A stretch of DNA of 35,968 nt from Tissierellia bacterium. GTDB lineage: Bacteria > Bacillota_A > Clostridia > Tissierellales > Peptoniphilaceae. Below the pieces are notes generated by a model that did not search any database, had not been told where the DNA came from, and worked only from the letters and a program-made list of their open reading frames with translations. The stretch is taken from the NCBI GenBank assembly GCA_030537695.1, contig JAUNVJ010000010.1:1-35968 (forward strand), in the 5' to 3' direction. Shown here piece after piece: positions 24,536 to 34,701 of the stretch; the stretch's first letter is position 1; every line of letters begins with the position of its first letter. The translations under genes and the position numbers were made by a program.

Positions 24536-26917
24536 ATGTTATTACCTATTCAGTGGTTAAAAAAATACGTAGATATTAAGGAAGACAGTAAAACAATAGC
24601 GGATCGCCTTTCTGATTCCGGTTCCCATGTGGAATCCATAGAAAATCGAAGTGAGGGTTTATCGAAAGTAGTAGTCGGAAAAATTGAATCTATAGAAAGT
24701 CATCCCGATGCAGATAAACTGGTGATTTGCCATATCAATATAGGAAAAGAAACGGTACAGATCGTTACCGGAGCATCGAATGTGTTTGAGGGAGCTTTCG
24801 TTCCGGTGGCATTAGTAGGTGCAAGACTTGCTGACGGTTTAAAGATTAAAAAGTCAACATTACGAGGAGTAGATTCCTATGGAATGTTGTGCTCATTGGA
24901 AGAGTTGGGATTTAATACCAGTGTTATACCAAGAGAAGCTCGTGATGGAATTTATATCTTCCAAGAAGGACCGGTCTTGGGATCGGATGCTCTGGAAGCT
25001 CTTAATCTATATGATGATGTCTTTGAACTGGAGATTACACCGAATCGACCGGATTGCCTTTCCATGATTGGTATGGCCATTGAAACGGCAGCTACTTTCG
25101 ATTTGGATATTAATTATCCGAAAACGGGTATTTCAGAGGAAGTCGATGATATTGAGGAATATGTTCAAGGAATCGAAATTAAGACGGATCGATGTCGTAG
25201 ATATTATGCTCGAGTTTTAAAAGATGTTCGAATTGAACCGTCTCCTCAATGGTTGCAAAATCATTTGATGGCTGCAGGGGTCCGTCCCGTTTCCAATATT
25301 GTGGATCTAACAAACTTTGTAATGTTGGAATACGGACAGCCCCTTCACGCCTTTGATTTGGATGAACTTTCAGATCAATGTATTACCGTTCGACAAGCTG
25401 AAAAAAACGAAGTGCTAAAGACATTAGACGGTATAGAACGATCCTTAAATGAAGAAGATATTTTAATTTGTGATGGAAAAAAGGGCATTGCCCTTGGGGG
25501 TGTCATGGGTGGTTTTAATTCTGAAATCAAAGATGATACTCGAATCGTATTGTTAGAAGGAGCTAATTTTAACGAAGAGAGCATTCGCAAAACGTCTAAA
25601 AGGTTAAATCTTCGTTCAGAAGCTTCTTCCAGATTTGAAAAAGGATTGGATCCCAATCGTGCGAAAGATGCTATAGAAAGAGTATGTCAGTTGGCGGAAA
25701 CCTTAGGCATGGCCCAAGTGGTAAAAGGAAGTATCGATGTTTATCCAAAGGTTCGTGAACCTAAGACCATTCTCTTACGTCGGGAAAAGTGCAATCAATT
25801 GATGGGTGTTTCCTTGAGCTTAGAGGAAATGGCTCATATTTTAAATCGCCTGGAGATTAAAACTGAAATTCAGGGCGATCAGCTGGAAGCGACAATTCCC
25901 ACATTCCGATTGGATTTAAATATTGAAGAGGATTTGATTGAAGAAATTGCACGAATTTACGGTTTTGATAATATTAGACCTCAATCTTTAAAAGGATATT
26001 TAACCATCGGAGGAAGACCGAAATTCAGAAATGTGTTTGATCGCATCCGGAAAGTCCTTTTAGGTTTTGGGTATAGTGAATATATGACCTATTCTTTTGT
26101 CAGTCCTTCCAGCTTTGATAAATTATTGATTTCAGAAGATGATCCTTTACGGAAGACTGTAAATATTTTGAATCCTTTGGGTGAAGATTATTCGGTCATG
26201 CGTACCACGCTGATTCCTGAAATGATTGACTCCCTTGCTAAAAACTATGCGAGAGGAAATGAAAATGTAGCGGGATTTGAGCTGGGTAATACTTTTACTC
26301 CCTCTTCATCTGAATTACCGAAGGAACATTTAAAACTCTGTTTAGGATTTTATGATATTGGAGATTTCTATTATCTTAAAGAAAGCATTGAAAAAGCACT
26401 TTGGTCCGTAGGGATCAAGGATATTGTCATTAAACGCGGCTCTAGGACTTATCTGCACCCTGGTAGAAGTGGAGAAATTTACTATAGAGATCAAGTCATC
26501 GGGGTCCTTGGTGAAGTGCATCCCACTGTGTCTAAAAATTATGGATTGAAAAAGAGAGCCTATATTGCAGAGATTGATTTTTATAAGATTGTCGAGGATA
26601 CCATCGAAAATTATCTTTATGAAGATTTGGCAAAATATCCTTCCATGAAAAGGGATTTAGCCTTTGTATTGGACCGAGATGTTGATGCCAGTGATTTGGA
26701 AGCCATTTCTATGGAAGAAGGCTCCCAATTATTGGAATCCTTTAAGGTCTTTGACATCTATGAAGGAGAAAATATCGATACTGGTAAAAAATCTGTCGCT
26801 TTCTCCCTGGTATTCCGTGCAAAAGATCGAACATTGGAAGAACAAGAAATTACCATCTTAGTGAAAAATATTATTGAAAGGATTGAAAAAGAACTTCAAG
26901 GAGAACTTAGAAGTTAA
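24536..26917 (+). CDS. pheT: phenylalanyl-tRNA synthetase beta subunit
   Basis: This 793-residue protein has the full bacterial PheT order: a tRNA-binding OB domain (about 40-150, with ESHPDADKLVICHI), B3/B4 editing domain (about 210-370), B5 domain (about 400-470), a catalytic-like core (about 480-680) and a C-terminal anticodon-binding FDX-ACB domain (about 700-793, PSMKRDLAFVLDRDVDASDL). It edits mischarged Tyr-tRNA-Phe and binds the tRNA anticodon. Length matches the family (about 800). It starts 11 bases after pheS with an AAGGGGGAA site. Confidence 0.97.
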   Translation: MLLPIQWLKKYVDIKEDSKTIADRLSDSGSHVESIENRSEGLSKVVVGKIESIESHPDADKLVICHINIGKETVQIVTGASNVFEGAFVPVALVGARLADGLKIKKSTLRGVDSYGMLCSLEELGFNTSVIPREARDGIYIFQEGPVLGSDALEALNLYDDVFELEITPNRPDCLSMIGMAIETAATFDLDINYPKTGISEEVDDIEEYVQGIEIKTDRCRRYYARVLKDVRIEPSPQWLQNHLMAAGVRPVSNIVDLTNFVMLEYGQPLHAFDLDELSDQCITVRQAEKNEVLKTLDGIERSLNEEDILICDGKKGIALGGVMGGFNSEIKDDTRIVLLEGANFNEESIRKTSKRLNLRSEASSRFEKGLDPNRAKDAIERVCQLAETLGMAQVVKGSIDVYPKVREPKTILLRREKCNQLMGVSLSLEEMAHILNRLEIKTEIQGDQLEATIPTFRLDLNIEEDLIEEIARIYGFDNIRPQSLKGYLTIGGRPKFRNVFDRIRKVLLGFGYSEYMTYSFVSPSSFDKLLISEDDPLRKTVNILNPLGEDYSVMRTTLIPEMIDSLAKNYARGNENVAGFELGNTFTPSSSELPKEHLKLCLGFYDIGDFYYLKESIEKALWSVGIKDIVIKRGSRTYLHPGRSGEIYYRDQVIGVLGEVHPTVSKNYGLKKRAYIAEIDFYKIVEDTIENYLYEDLAKYPSMKRDLAFVLDRDVDASDLEAISMEEGSQLLESFKVFDIYEGENIDTGKKSVAFSLVFRAKDRTLEEQEITILVKNIIERIEKELQGELRS

Positions 26918-26927
26918 GGAGGTTATT

Positions 26928-27473
26928 ATGTCAGATAAAAAAGTTCGTGTGACCATAGATGATATGAATTTTTTCGTGGTGGGAAACGATAATGAAGATT
27001 ATATTAAAGATCTGGCAAACAATTTAGACGACCGAATAAAGGCCACCTCAAAGAGCAATTATCGTCTTAATCAAGTTCAAACTTTAGTTTTAACAGCCTT
27101 AAATATTTTGGACGAGCTGGAGACATTAAAAGAAGATCGAAACTTGTTGGCTTCGGCATCGGAAGATGAAGAAGTCCTTGCGAAGACGATAGAAAAATCC
27201 AAAAAACTGGAAAGAGAACTTGAGAATAAATCGGCTGATTTTGAAAAAGCGAAAAATGCCTATTTAGAACTTCAAAACAGGTCAAAGTCAACAGAAGAGG
27301 AGCTACGGAAGACTCAACGAAGTTTAGTCCAGGAAAAACAAAATAGCACTGATTTAAAGACGGACTTGGAAAAGTCCAAAAAACAAATCGAAGCATTGAA
27401 TACACAAAATTATGAATCACAAAAAAAGATTATTGATTTAAGCCGAGAGTTGGAAAGTTTATATGATCAATAA
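26928..27473 (+). CDS. zapA: ZapA-family cell division protein with extended coiled coil
   Basis: This protein has 181 residues from ATG 26928. The first 90 residues match ZapA: KKVRVTIDDMNFFVVGNDNEDYI, then a long helix with QVQTLVLTALNILDEL. ZapA cross-links FtsZ filaments at the division ring. The remaining 90 residues are a charged coiled coil, longer than in E. coli ZapA (about 109 residues) but of the clostridial kind. A TTG 54 bases upstream is in frame but lies inside pheT; AAGGAGG directly before 26928 selects the ATG. It is ten bases after pheT and its end overlaps the U32 gene by 11 bases. Confidence 0.88.
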   Translation: MSDKKVRVTIDDMNFFVVGNDNEDYIKDLANNLDDRIKATSKSNYRLNQVQTLVLTALNILDELETLKEDRNLLASASEDEEVLAKTIEKSKKLERELENKSADFEKAKNAYLELQNRSKSTEEELRKTQRSLVQEKQNSTDLKTDLEKSKKQIEALNTQNYESQKKIIDLSRELESLYDQ

Positions 27474-29784
27474 AGTAGAAATTGTCGCACCTGCAGGGAA
27501 TATGGCTGCTTTAAAAGCAGCCGTCTTGGCAGGTGCAAATGCTGTATATTTGGGGGGAGAAAAATTCAGTGCCCGAGCAAAGGCAAGGAATTTTTCATTG
27601 GAAGAATTAAAAAATGCTATTGAATTTGCTCATTTGAGAAAAGTAAAAATTTATGTCACTATAAACACCCTTTTGGCAGATTCTGAAATTTCAGAAGCTT
27701 TGGACTTTACAAGAGAATTATACCATTTAGGTGTAGACGGCATTATCGTTCAGGATATGGGTTTTGGATCTCTTTGTCGTCAGACCTTTCCCTCATTAAG
27801 TCTCCATGCCAGTACTCAAATGACCATCCATAATGTGGCCGGTGCAAAATTATTGGAAAAATTGGGATTTTCAACAGTTGTACTCGCTCGTGAAACGCCT
27901 CTTGAAGAAATTGCTAAAATAAAAAAACAAACCAATATAAAGCTGGAAGTTTTTATTCATGGAGCATTATGTGTATGCTATTCCGGCCAATGTTTGATGA
28001 GCTCTATGATTGGTGGGCGAAGCGGAAATCGAGGGGCTTGTGCTCAACCTTGTCGGAAAAGTTATGAGATTTTGGATATGGATAAAAATAAAATAGGACA
28101 TCGAAAATTTTATCTGTCTCCAAAAGATTTAAACACTCTTCATACTGTGAAAGATATTATCGCGGCAGGAGCGAACTCTCTAAAGATTGAAGGGCGAATG
28201 AAACGTCCGGAATACGTCTATCAAATCGTTTCAACGTATCGAAAGGCTATAGAAGAAGAACTAAAGAAAAAAGATTTCATGGATGTGAAACAAATTTTTA
28301 ACCGCGGTTTCACAAAGGGAATCAATAACGGAGATTTTGGTCGCAACTTTATAGCTGATGATCGACCGGATAATCAAGGAGTTCAAATTGGAAAAGTGTT
28401 GGAAAACAACGATGGTAAAGCATATGTTGAGTTTTTTGAAGAGATCTTTCAAAATGACGGTTTGGAGTTTAAAGGAACAAGTGGCAATTGGGGAATGAAA
28501 ATGACCAAGAATTTTAAAAAGGGAATTTCTTACTTGGACTTACCTCCATTTATTGTAAAAAGCTCCCCTATTTATCGTACACGATCCGCTCTTTTGGAAT
28601 CAGAGATAGACCAAGCATTAGCCGATGAGAAGTACTATCGTCCTCTTACTATAAAAACTGAAGTAAGGGTGGGAGAGTATCCGAAATTATTGTTAGAAAG
28701 TGGTAAATATAAAACAGTTATTGTAGGGGATCATAAGGTTGAAATCGCAAAAAAACAAATGAATATTGAGCAGATGCTCAAAGAAAACCTGACAAAAATA
28801 AAGGATACGGTATTTCAACTGGAAAATCTTCAACTTTCCTTTGATCCCAGAGCTTTTATGAAACGGTCTGAAATTAATCAATTGAGACGAAGAGGAATCA
28901 AACAATTGGAAGAGCTCATTTTATCCAGAGAAAAACCTCAAGAGATAACCCTTCTAAGAAATTTCCCAAAAACAGATATACCGGATTCTAAATTTATCGT
29001 GGAATTGAAAGATCCAAAAGATTTAAGTCTATTGAAATTGGAAGACATTGATGAGCTGGTAATTCAATGGAAGGATCGAAAAATAGTATCGCTAAATTCC
29101 ATTTCAATGAAAACACAAATTTCTTTAAAGTTGGAAAATATTCTATCCACAGATGATATGAATAATATTAAAGAAGAATTGATGGACTATCCGGAAATTA
29201 CAGGACTTTGGTTTAATAATTGGGGTCAAGTAGATAACTTTAAAAATTTTAAAGGCCGAAAAATAGGGGATATTGGTTTAAACTTGTTCAATGATTTGGA
29301 TCTTAAAGTATTGCAAGAATATGGATTTCAAGCAGCCACTCTATCACCGGAGTTGACCATGGAACAAATTGTTAAAATGAATCGCAAAAAAATACTTCCC
29401 CTCCAAGCGATAACCTACGGATGCATTCCTGTAATGACGATGGAACACTGTCCTTTTGCCATTATTAAAGACTGTAAAAGCAAGGATCAATGTAGTCATT
29501 GTAACTATAAAAATTATTATATTAGAGATGAAAAGAATGTTGATTTTGAGGTGCGACGAGATCACGGTCTAACAAAGATCTACAACTCTTATCCGATCTA
29601 TTTGGAGAAAGAGGTTGAAGTATTAAAAGAAAATAAGATATCATTAATAATATTCAGTGATCCATGGGTCAACAAAGTTTTAGACCAGTATAAAAATAAT
29701 AAAAAACAAGTTGAATTGAAAAAGACATTGGTAAATCACTATGGGAATTTTACGCGAGGGCATTTTAGTAGGGGGATTCTTTGA
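27463..29784 (+). CDS. U32 family peptidase / RlhA-like protein with DUF3656 region
   Basis: This 773-residue protein starts with the U32 domain: APAGNMAALKAAVLAGANAVYLGG (start near residue 5), and the diagnostic region HGALCVCYSGQCLMSS followed by a Gly- and Cys-rich GNRGACAQPCR near 187-197. The middle corresponds to the DUF3656 extension. A C-terminal cysteine cluster (CIPVMTMEHCPF, then CKSKDQCSHC, near 645-670) is typical of the long form. Members are annotated as collagenase-like peptidases, but E. coli RlhA hydroxylates 23S rRNA C2501, so an RNA-modifying role with an iron-sulphur cluster is more likely. It overlaps zapA by 11 bases and the mutS2 start by one base. Confidence 0.9.
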   Translation: MINKVEIVAPAGNMAALKAAVLAGANAVYLGGEKFSARAKARNFSLEELKNAIEFAHLRKVKIYVTINTLLADSEISEALDFTRELYHLGVDGIIVQDMGFGSLCRQTFPSLSLHASTQMTIHNVAGAKLLEKLGFSTVVLARETPLEEIAKIKKQTNIKLEVFIHGALCVCYSGQCLMSSMIGGRSGNRGACAQPCRKSYEILDMDKNKIGHRKFYLSPKDLNTLHTVKDIIAAGANSLKIEGRMKRPEYVYQIVSTYRKAIEEELKKKDFMDVKQIFNRGFTKGINNGDFGRNFIADDRPDNQGVQIGKVLENNDGKAYVEFFEEIFQNDGLEFKGTSGNWGMKMTKNFKKGISYLDLPPFIVKSSPIYRTRSALLESEIDQALADEKYYRPLTIKTEVRVGEYPKLLLESGKYKTVIVGDHKVEIAKKQMNIEQMLKENLTKIKDTVFQLENLQLSFDPRAFMKRSEINQLRRRGIKQLEELILSREKPQEITLLRNFPKTDIPDSKFIVELKDPKDLSLLKLEDIDELVIQWKDRKIVSLNSISMKTQISLKLENILSTDDMNNIKEELMDYPEITGLWFNNWGQVDNFKNFKGRKIGDIGLNLFNDLDLKVLQEYGFQAATLSPELTMEQIVKMNRKKILPLQAITYGCIPVMTMEHCPFAIIKDCKSKDQCSHCNYKNYYIRDEKNVDFEVRRDHGLTKIYNSYPIYLEKEVEVLKENKISLIIFSDPWVNKVLDQYKNNKKQVELKKTLVNHYGNFTRGHFSRGIL

Positions 29785-32159
29785 TGAATGATGATTTTAA
29801 TAAAGTTAAAAAGACCTTGGAATTTGATAAAATTTTAAAGAAGTTACAAGTTTTCACGGCTTCTTCCTTGGCAAAAGAATATATTGCTCAACTGGATATT
29901 TCCACTTCCTCTTTTGAAATCAACAGAAGACTAGACGAAACTTCAGAAGCCGTCACTGCTCTTGTAAAAAAAGGAGAACCACCTTTATTTGGAATTGTTG
30001 ACATTCATCCTATGATGAAAAGAGTTCAAATGGGAGGATCCCTAACTCCTGGAAATTTATTAAAAATTTCAGACTTTTTACGAGTATCCAGATATCTAAA
30101 AACCTATTTAAAAAAGGATGAAAAAGATAATGAAGATCTAAAGTTAACCACTTTAACCGGCCATATTGAATCTCTATACTCTAATCGACAATTAGAAGAA
30201 AAGATCAATCGTACTATTCTTTCAGATACTGAAATTAGTGACCAAGCTTCACCGCGATTGGCATCCATTCGTCGTAGCATTCATTCAAAACAAGAAGGGA
30301 TTCGAGCAAAGTTAAATAGTATTGTCAATGAACAAAAAAAATATTTACAAGATTCCATCATTACGATGCGTGAAGGTCGTTATGTGGTACCTGTAAAACA
30401 AGAGTACAAATCTCGGATTAAAGGACTGGTACATGATATCAGTGCCAGCGGCGCTACAGTATATATTGAGCCTATGAGCGTTGTAAATATGAATAATGAG
30501 TTAAAAACCCTCTTTATCAATGAAAAAGAGGAAATCGAAATAATTCTTGAAAAATTATCTGAAGAAGTGTTTGAGTCCAGCTATGAAATAGATGCAAATA
30601 AGGAAATTTTAAAAATATTGGACTTCATATTTGCAAAAGGAAAATTTTCATTGGAATATCAATGCAATCGTCCTCGTATCAACGAAAATAAGTATATACA
30701 TTTAAAAAATGTGAAACATCCTCTATTGGATCAAGAAAAAGCCGTTCCCATTACCCTGGATCTGGGACAGGATTTTACATCTTTAATTATTACAGGCCCA
30801 AACACCGGAGGGAAAACAGTCACGTTAAAAACCGTTGGTCTTTCTATCTTAATGGTCCAATTTGGCCTTCATATTATTGCTGAAGAATCCTCTGATATTG
30901 GAATCTTTCATAAAATATTTGCAGATATTGGAGATGAACAAAGTATTGAACAATCCCTCTCCACTTTTTCTTCTCATATGATCAATATCGTGGATATCAT
31001 AGCACAAGCCGATGAAAACTCTCTGGTTCTATTTGACGAATTAGGCGCCGGAACAGATCCTACAGAAGGTGCTGCTTTGGCTCGTTCCATTATGGATCAT
31101 ATGCTCCATCAAAAGATTCGTTGTCTATCCACCACACATTATAATCAGTTAAAAATCTATGCTTTGACCACTGAAAATGTTGCTAATGCATCGATGGAAT
31201 TTGATGTAGATACATTGTCACCGACTTTCAGATTGTTAATCGGTGTCCCGGGAAAGTCCAATGCCTTTGAAATTTCAAAACGACTGGGACTCCAAAATTC
31301 TATTATCGAACATGCCAAAGAGTTGATCAGTGAGGATAGTATCGAGTTTGAAAAAGTGTTGGCTTCCATTGAAAAAGATCGAAGTAAAATAGAAAAACAT
31401 CGATTTGAAGCAGAAAAACAACAAAGAGAGTTGGAAGAAAAGAATCGCTTACTAGAAGCGGAAATCAAAAAATTAAAATCTTCCAAGGATCGAGTATTGG
31501 AAAAAGCACGAGAAGAAGCGAAACGAATCGTGCTGCAAACCAAAGATAATATGACTTTGGTCTTAGATGAAATCAATGAATTAAAGGACAACTTAAGTTC
31601 AAATCAAGCGAGAAAATTACAGGAAGCTCAAGATCTATTTCGAGAAAGTTTTCAAAATGTCGAGAAAACAAAGCCAAAATTGGTGATTGAAAAAGCAGCA
31701 CATCCCATTGAAGAAATAAAAATAGGGGATCGGGTTAAAACAGGATTGGGAAGTGAAGGCACTATTTTGGAATTGCCGGACAACAAAGGTAATGTCTTAG
31801 TACAAGTGGGCATTATGAAAATTAATCTTCCCAAGGATTCCTTAACTCGTATAAATCCAGTAGAGGAAGAGGCTCAAACGGGAACGAAACAAATTTTAAA
31901 ACAAAAGGCGAAAAATATACAAACGGAGATTGATCTCCGAGGAAAAAACTTTGACGATGCCAAAATCATGATTGACAAATATATTGATGATGCTTATTTA
32001 AGTGGTTTGAAATCCGTTCGTTTAATTCATGGGAAAGGAACGGGAATTTTACGAAAAAAAGTCCGTGAAGATTTAAGAAAACACAAAAATGTCAAATCAT
32101 ATCAAGATGCCCCCTATAATGAAGGTGGAGATGGAGTAACAATTGTGGAACTAAAATAA
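29784..32159 (+). CDS. mutS2: MutS2, ribosome-rescue/recombination ATPase with Smr domain
   Basis: This protein has 791 residues from ATG 29784. It has an N-terminal helical lever/clamp region without the mismatch-recognition domain, an ATPase core with Walker A TGPNTGGKT (about 337-345) and Walker B LVLFDELGAGTDP (about 413-425), a long coiled coil (about 520-620), a KOW-like patch (about 645-690) and a C-terminal Smr endonuclease domain (IDLRGK near 715, HGKGTG near 749). MutS2 acts on collided ribosomes and in limiting recombination. The ATG overlaps the U32 stop (TGATG) and is preceded by AGGGGGA; a TTG one codon earlier is less likely. Confidence 0.95.
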   Translation: MNDDFNKVKKTLEFDKILKKLQVFTASSLAKEYIAQLDISTSSFEINRRLDETSEAVTALVKKGEPPLFGIVDIHPMMKRVQMGGSLTPGNLLKISDFLRVSRYLKTYLKKDEKDNEDLKLTTLTGHIESLYSNRQLEEKINRTILSDTEISDQASPRLASIRRSIHSKQEGIRAKLNSIVNEQKKYLQDSIITMREGRYVVPVKQEYKSRIKGLVHDISASGATVYIEPMSVVNMNNELKTLFINEKEEIEIILEKLSEEVFESSYEIDANKEILKILDFIFAKGKFSLEYQCNRPRINENKYIHLKNVKHPLLDQEKAVPITLDLGQDFTSLIITGPNTGGKTVTLKTVGLSILMVQFGLHIIAEESSDIGIFHKIFADIGDEQSIEQSLSTFSSHMINIVDIIAQADENSLVLFDELGAGTDPTEGAALARSIMDHMLHQKIRCLSTTHYNQLKIYALTTENVANASMEFDVDTLSPTFRLLIGVPGKSNAFEISKRLGLQNSIIEHAKELISEDSIEFEKVLASIEKDRSKIEKHRFEAEKQQRELEEKNRLLEAEIKKLKSSKDRVLEKAREEAKRIVLQTKDNMTLVLDEINELKDNLSSNQARKLQEAQDLFRESFQNVEKTKPKLVIEKAAHPIEEIKIGDRVKTGLGSEGTILELPDNKGNVLVQVGIMKINLPKDSLTRINPVEEEAQTGTKQILKQKAKNIQTEIDLRGKNFDDAKIMIDKYIDDAYLSGLKSVRLIHGKGTGILRKKVREDLRKHKNVKSYQDAPYNEGGDGVTIVELK

Positions 32160-32168
32160 GGAGATTTT

Positions 32169-33878
32169 ATGATAAATTTTAAAAAAGAAATTGTAAAAAT
32201 TTTAGACAGTGAAATTGAATCTTTAAACAGTAAAGAAATAGAAGCTTTAATAGAAATACCTCCGGATTATAATATGGGAGATTTTGCCTTTCCCGTTTTT
32301 TCTTTGGCGAAAGTTTATCGTAAAAACCCGGCGCTAATAGCGGAGGAAATTGCCTCTAAATTAGAATCTGAATTCTTTGAAAAAGTGGAAAACAAATCTG
32401 CTTATATTAATTTTTATATTAACAAAAAGATATTGGCCCAGGAAATAATCAAAGAGTCCAGAAGAAAAAGAAGCGAATTTGGAAAGATTGATCTTGGAAA
32501 AGGTCAAAATGTGATCGTAGAGTTTTCATCTACAAATATTGCAAAACCCTTTCATATTGGACATATTCGCTCCACCGTCATTGGTGATAGCATCCGTAGA
32601 ATTTACCGATTCTTGGGATACCATACCATTGCAATTAACCATATCGGCGACTATGGCACTCAATTTGGAATGCTGATTTGCGCTTATAAAAAATGGGGCA
32701 GTAAAGAGCTCATTGAAGAAAATCCCATCCCCGAATTACTGAAATTATATGTTCGTATCAATAAAGAGTCGGAGGAAAATACAGCTTTAAAAGAGGAAAG
32801 CAGACTTTGGTTTAAACGATTGGAAGATAAGGATCCGGAAGCTGTTGAAATTTGGGAATGGTTTAGGGAAGTAAGTTTACAAGAATTCAACCGTGTGTAT
32901 AAACTGTTGGATATCGACTATGATTCCTATAATGGGGAAAGCTTTTACTCCGATAAAATGCCGGCCATCATTGAAGAAATGCACAAAAACAATGTGTTGG
33001 AAGAATCAGAAGGTGCACAAATTATAAATTTAGAAAAGTATGATTTACCACCGGCTATCGTTGTGAAAAGCGATGGGTCAACGATCTATTTAACAAGAGA
33101 TATTGCAGCGGCCAAATATCGCCATGACATATATAAACCGTTAAAAAATATTTATGTAGTCGGTTCTCAACAAAGCTTGCATTTTAAACAATTAAAATAC
33201 GCCATTCAGGAAATGGGCTATGATTGGTTCGATGAAATTGTCTATGTGCCCTTTGGAATGATATCATTAGAAGACGGTACTTTATCCACCCGTCAGGGTA
33301 AAGTGATCTATTTGGAAGATGTTCTTTGCAAATCTATCGAAAAAGTTATGGAAATCTTAGACACAAGAGAAGAAGACCGTGGTCAAAAAATTGATAACAA
33401 ACAAGAATTGGCAGAACAAGTAGGGATTGGAGCCATTAAATTTCAAGAGCTCTTTAATCAAAGAATCAAAGACTATACTTTCGATTGGGATAAGACCTTA
33501 TCTTTTGAAGGTGAGACAGGTCCTTATGTACAATACGTTCATGCTCGAATCTGTTCTTTGTTGAGAAAAGGGAATTTTGATTTAAACAATGAAATAGATC
33601 CCCAATTATTACATTCACCGGAAGAAATAGATTTGATTCGATCCTTATATAATTTTACAGAAGTTGTAATTGATGCTCATGAAAAATATGAACCATATTT
33701 TATTACGAGATACATTGTTGATCTGGCAAAGAACTTCAATAAATATTACAATCAAACTCAAATTAATATAGACGATGAAATATTAAAAAATACCCGGTTG
33801 ATGTTATGCTATACGGTAAAAAATGTAATTGCTTCCGGTTTGAATCTCTTAGGAATTCAAGCCCCTGAAAAAATGTAA
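32169..33878 (+). CDS. argS: arginyl-tRNA synthetase
   Basis: This 569-residue class I synthetase has an N-terminal Arg-S additional domain (about 1-85), the HIGH motif in AKPFHIGHIRST near 125-136, and a degenerate KMSKS region (LSTRQGK, near 372-378), as usual for arginyl-tRNA synthetase. The C-terminal DALR anticodon-binding domain (about 445-569) ends with the family's typical Leu/Gly-Ile terminus and Pro-Glu-Lys-Met. It charges tRNA-Arg. It follows mutS2 after nine bases with an AAGGAG site. Length matches the family (about 555-580). Confidence 0.96.
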   Translation: MINFKKEIVKILDSEIESLNSKEIEALIEIPPDYNMGDFAFPVFSLAKVYRKNPALIAEEIASKLESEFFEKVENKSAYINFYINKKILAQEIIKESRRKRSEFGKIDLGKGQNVIVEFSSTNIAKPFHIGHIRSTVIGDSIRRIYRFLGYHTIAINHIGDYGTQFGMLICAYKKWGSKELIEENPIPELLKLYVRINKESEENTALKEESRLWFKRLEDKDPEAVEIWEWFREVSLQEFNRVYKLLDIDYDSYNGESFYSDKMPAIIEEMHKNNVLEESEGAQIINLEKYDLPPAIVVKSDGSTIYLTRDIAAAKYRHDIYKPLKNIYVVGSQQSLHFKQLKYAIQEMGYDWFDEIVYVPFGMISLEDGTLSTRQGKVIYLEDVLCKSIEKVMEILDTREEDRGQKIDNKQELAEQVGIGAIKFQELFNQRIKDYTFDWDKTLSFEGETGPYVQYVHARICSLLRKGNFDLNNEIDPQLLHSPEEIDLIRSLYNFTEVVIDAHEKYEPYFITRYIVDLAKNFNKYYNQTQINIDDEILKNTRLMLCYTVKNVIASGLNLLGIQAPEKM

Positions 33879-33933
33879 TTCACTTAAATGTGGACAAAAA
33901 CATGTTTAGACATGTATGAGAAGGAGTGAATCG

Positions 33934-34701
33934 ATGAACTATTTAGAAGATATGAAGCTGGTATACGAAACGGCTTTTAAACGGACAATCCAAAGAGTCA
34001 AAGACAATCCAATTGCTCTCTTTCTTCCCTTGATCTATGGCGTCATCTATACTGTGGCATTTTATTTTTTGGGACTGATTTCACCAATGTTTGGAATACT
34101 TGGAGGTTTTATTCCACCGATTATTACCTCGTTGATCTTGTCTAGCTATTTCAGCATTTTAAGTGACTTGAATTTTTATCATCGCATCAGTTTTAAAAAT
34201 TTCGGAAATACATTCCAATCTTATTTTGGATCCATATATTCCGTATATTGTGTATTAATATTAGCCTCTTGGATTTTGCCCTCATTAACCTATTATGATG
34301 AGAAAAGCCTACTGATTCATCTTGTCCTTTTTGTAGCCTTTAATCCGATTGCGGAAATCATCTATATAAGAGGAGACTATTATTTTGAGTCCTTTAAATC
34401 CAGCATAGAATTTATGAAAGATAATATTTTATTGTGGTCATTTCCACTATTGCTGTATTTTATCGTTTCTAAATTATTGGGCGTCACCTGGACAAATATT
34501 GTATTAGATAATTTTATCATCGAAATTCCTTTGGGAAGACATCTTTATAGCTTTTTGCCATTATCCATCGGCATTCGGAATTTAACTGTACTCATTCTAC
34601 TGATTGTCACAGGATTTTATACGGTTTTCCGAGGAGCATTATTTGATATTTTGCATCGAAGCACGAGAAGGAAAAGAGCATATATGGGTGGTCGTCTATA
34701 A
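33934..34701 (+). CDS. multi-pass membrane protein of unknown function
   Basis: This protein has 255 residues from ATG 33934 and about six membrane segments (around 25-45, 47-72, 104-124, 132-150, 170-190 and 210-230). I do not recognise a family motif. An ATG at 33916 would add six residues but lies upstream of the AAGGAG site at 33921-33926, so 33934 is preferred. The gap of 55 bases after argS contains a small palindrome (ACATGT twice) but no clear terminator. The stop overlaps the start of the TPR gene by one base, so the two proteins are likely made together and may interact at the membrane. Confidence 0.8.
   Translation: MNYLEDMKLVYETAFKRTIQRVKDNPIALFLPLIYGVIYTVAFYFLGLISPMFGILGGFIPPIITSLILSSYFSILSDLNFYHRISFKNFGNTFQSYFGSIYSVYCVLILASWILPSLTYYDEKSLLIHLVLFVAFNPIAEIIYIRGDYYFESFKSSIEFMKDNILLWSFPLLLYFIVSKLLGVTWTNIVLDNFIIEIPLGRHLYSFLPLSIGIRNLTVLILLIVTGFYTVFRGALFDILHRSTRRKRAYMGGRL

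Noticed and set aside
31157..31591. 144-codon minus-strand open frame inside mutS2
   Set aside because: It is antisense to the mutS2 coiled coil; its Ser/Phe-rich composition is the mirror of Lys/Glu-rich codons on the other strand.
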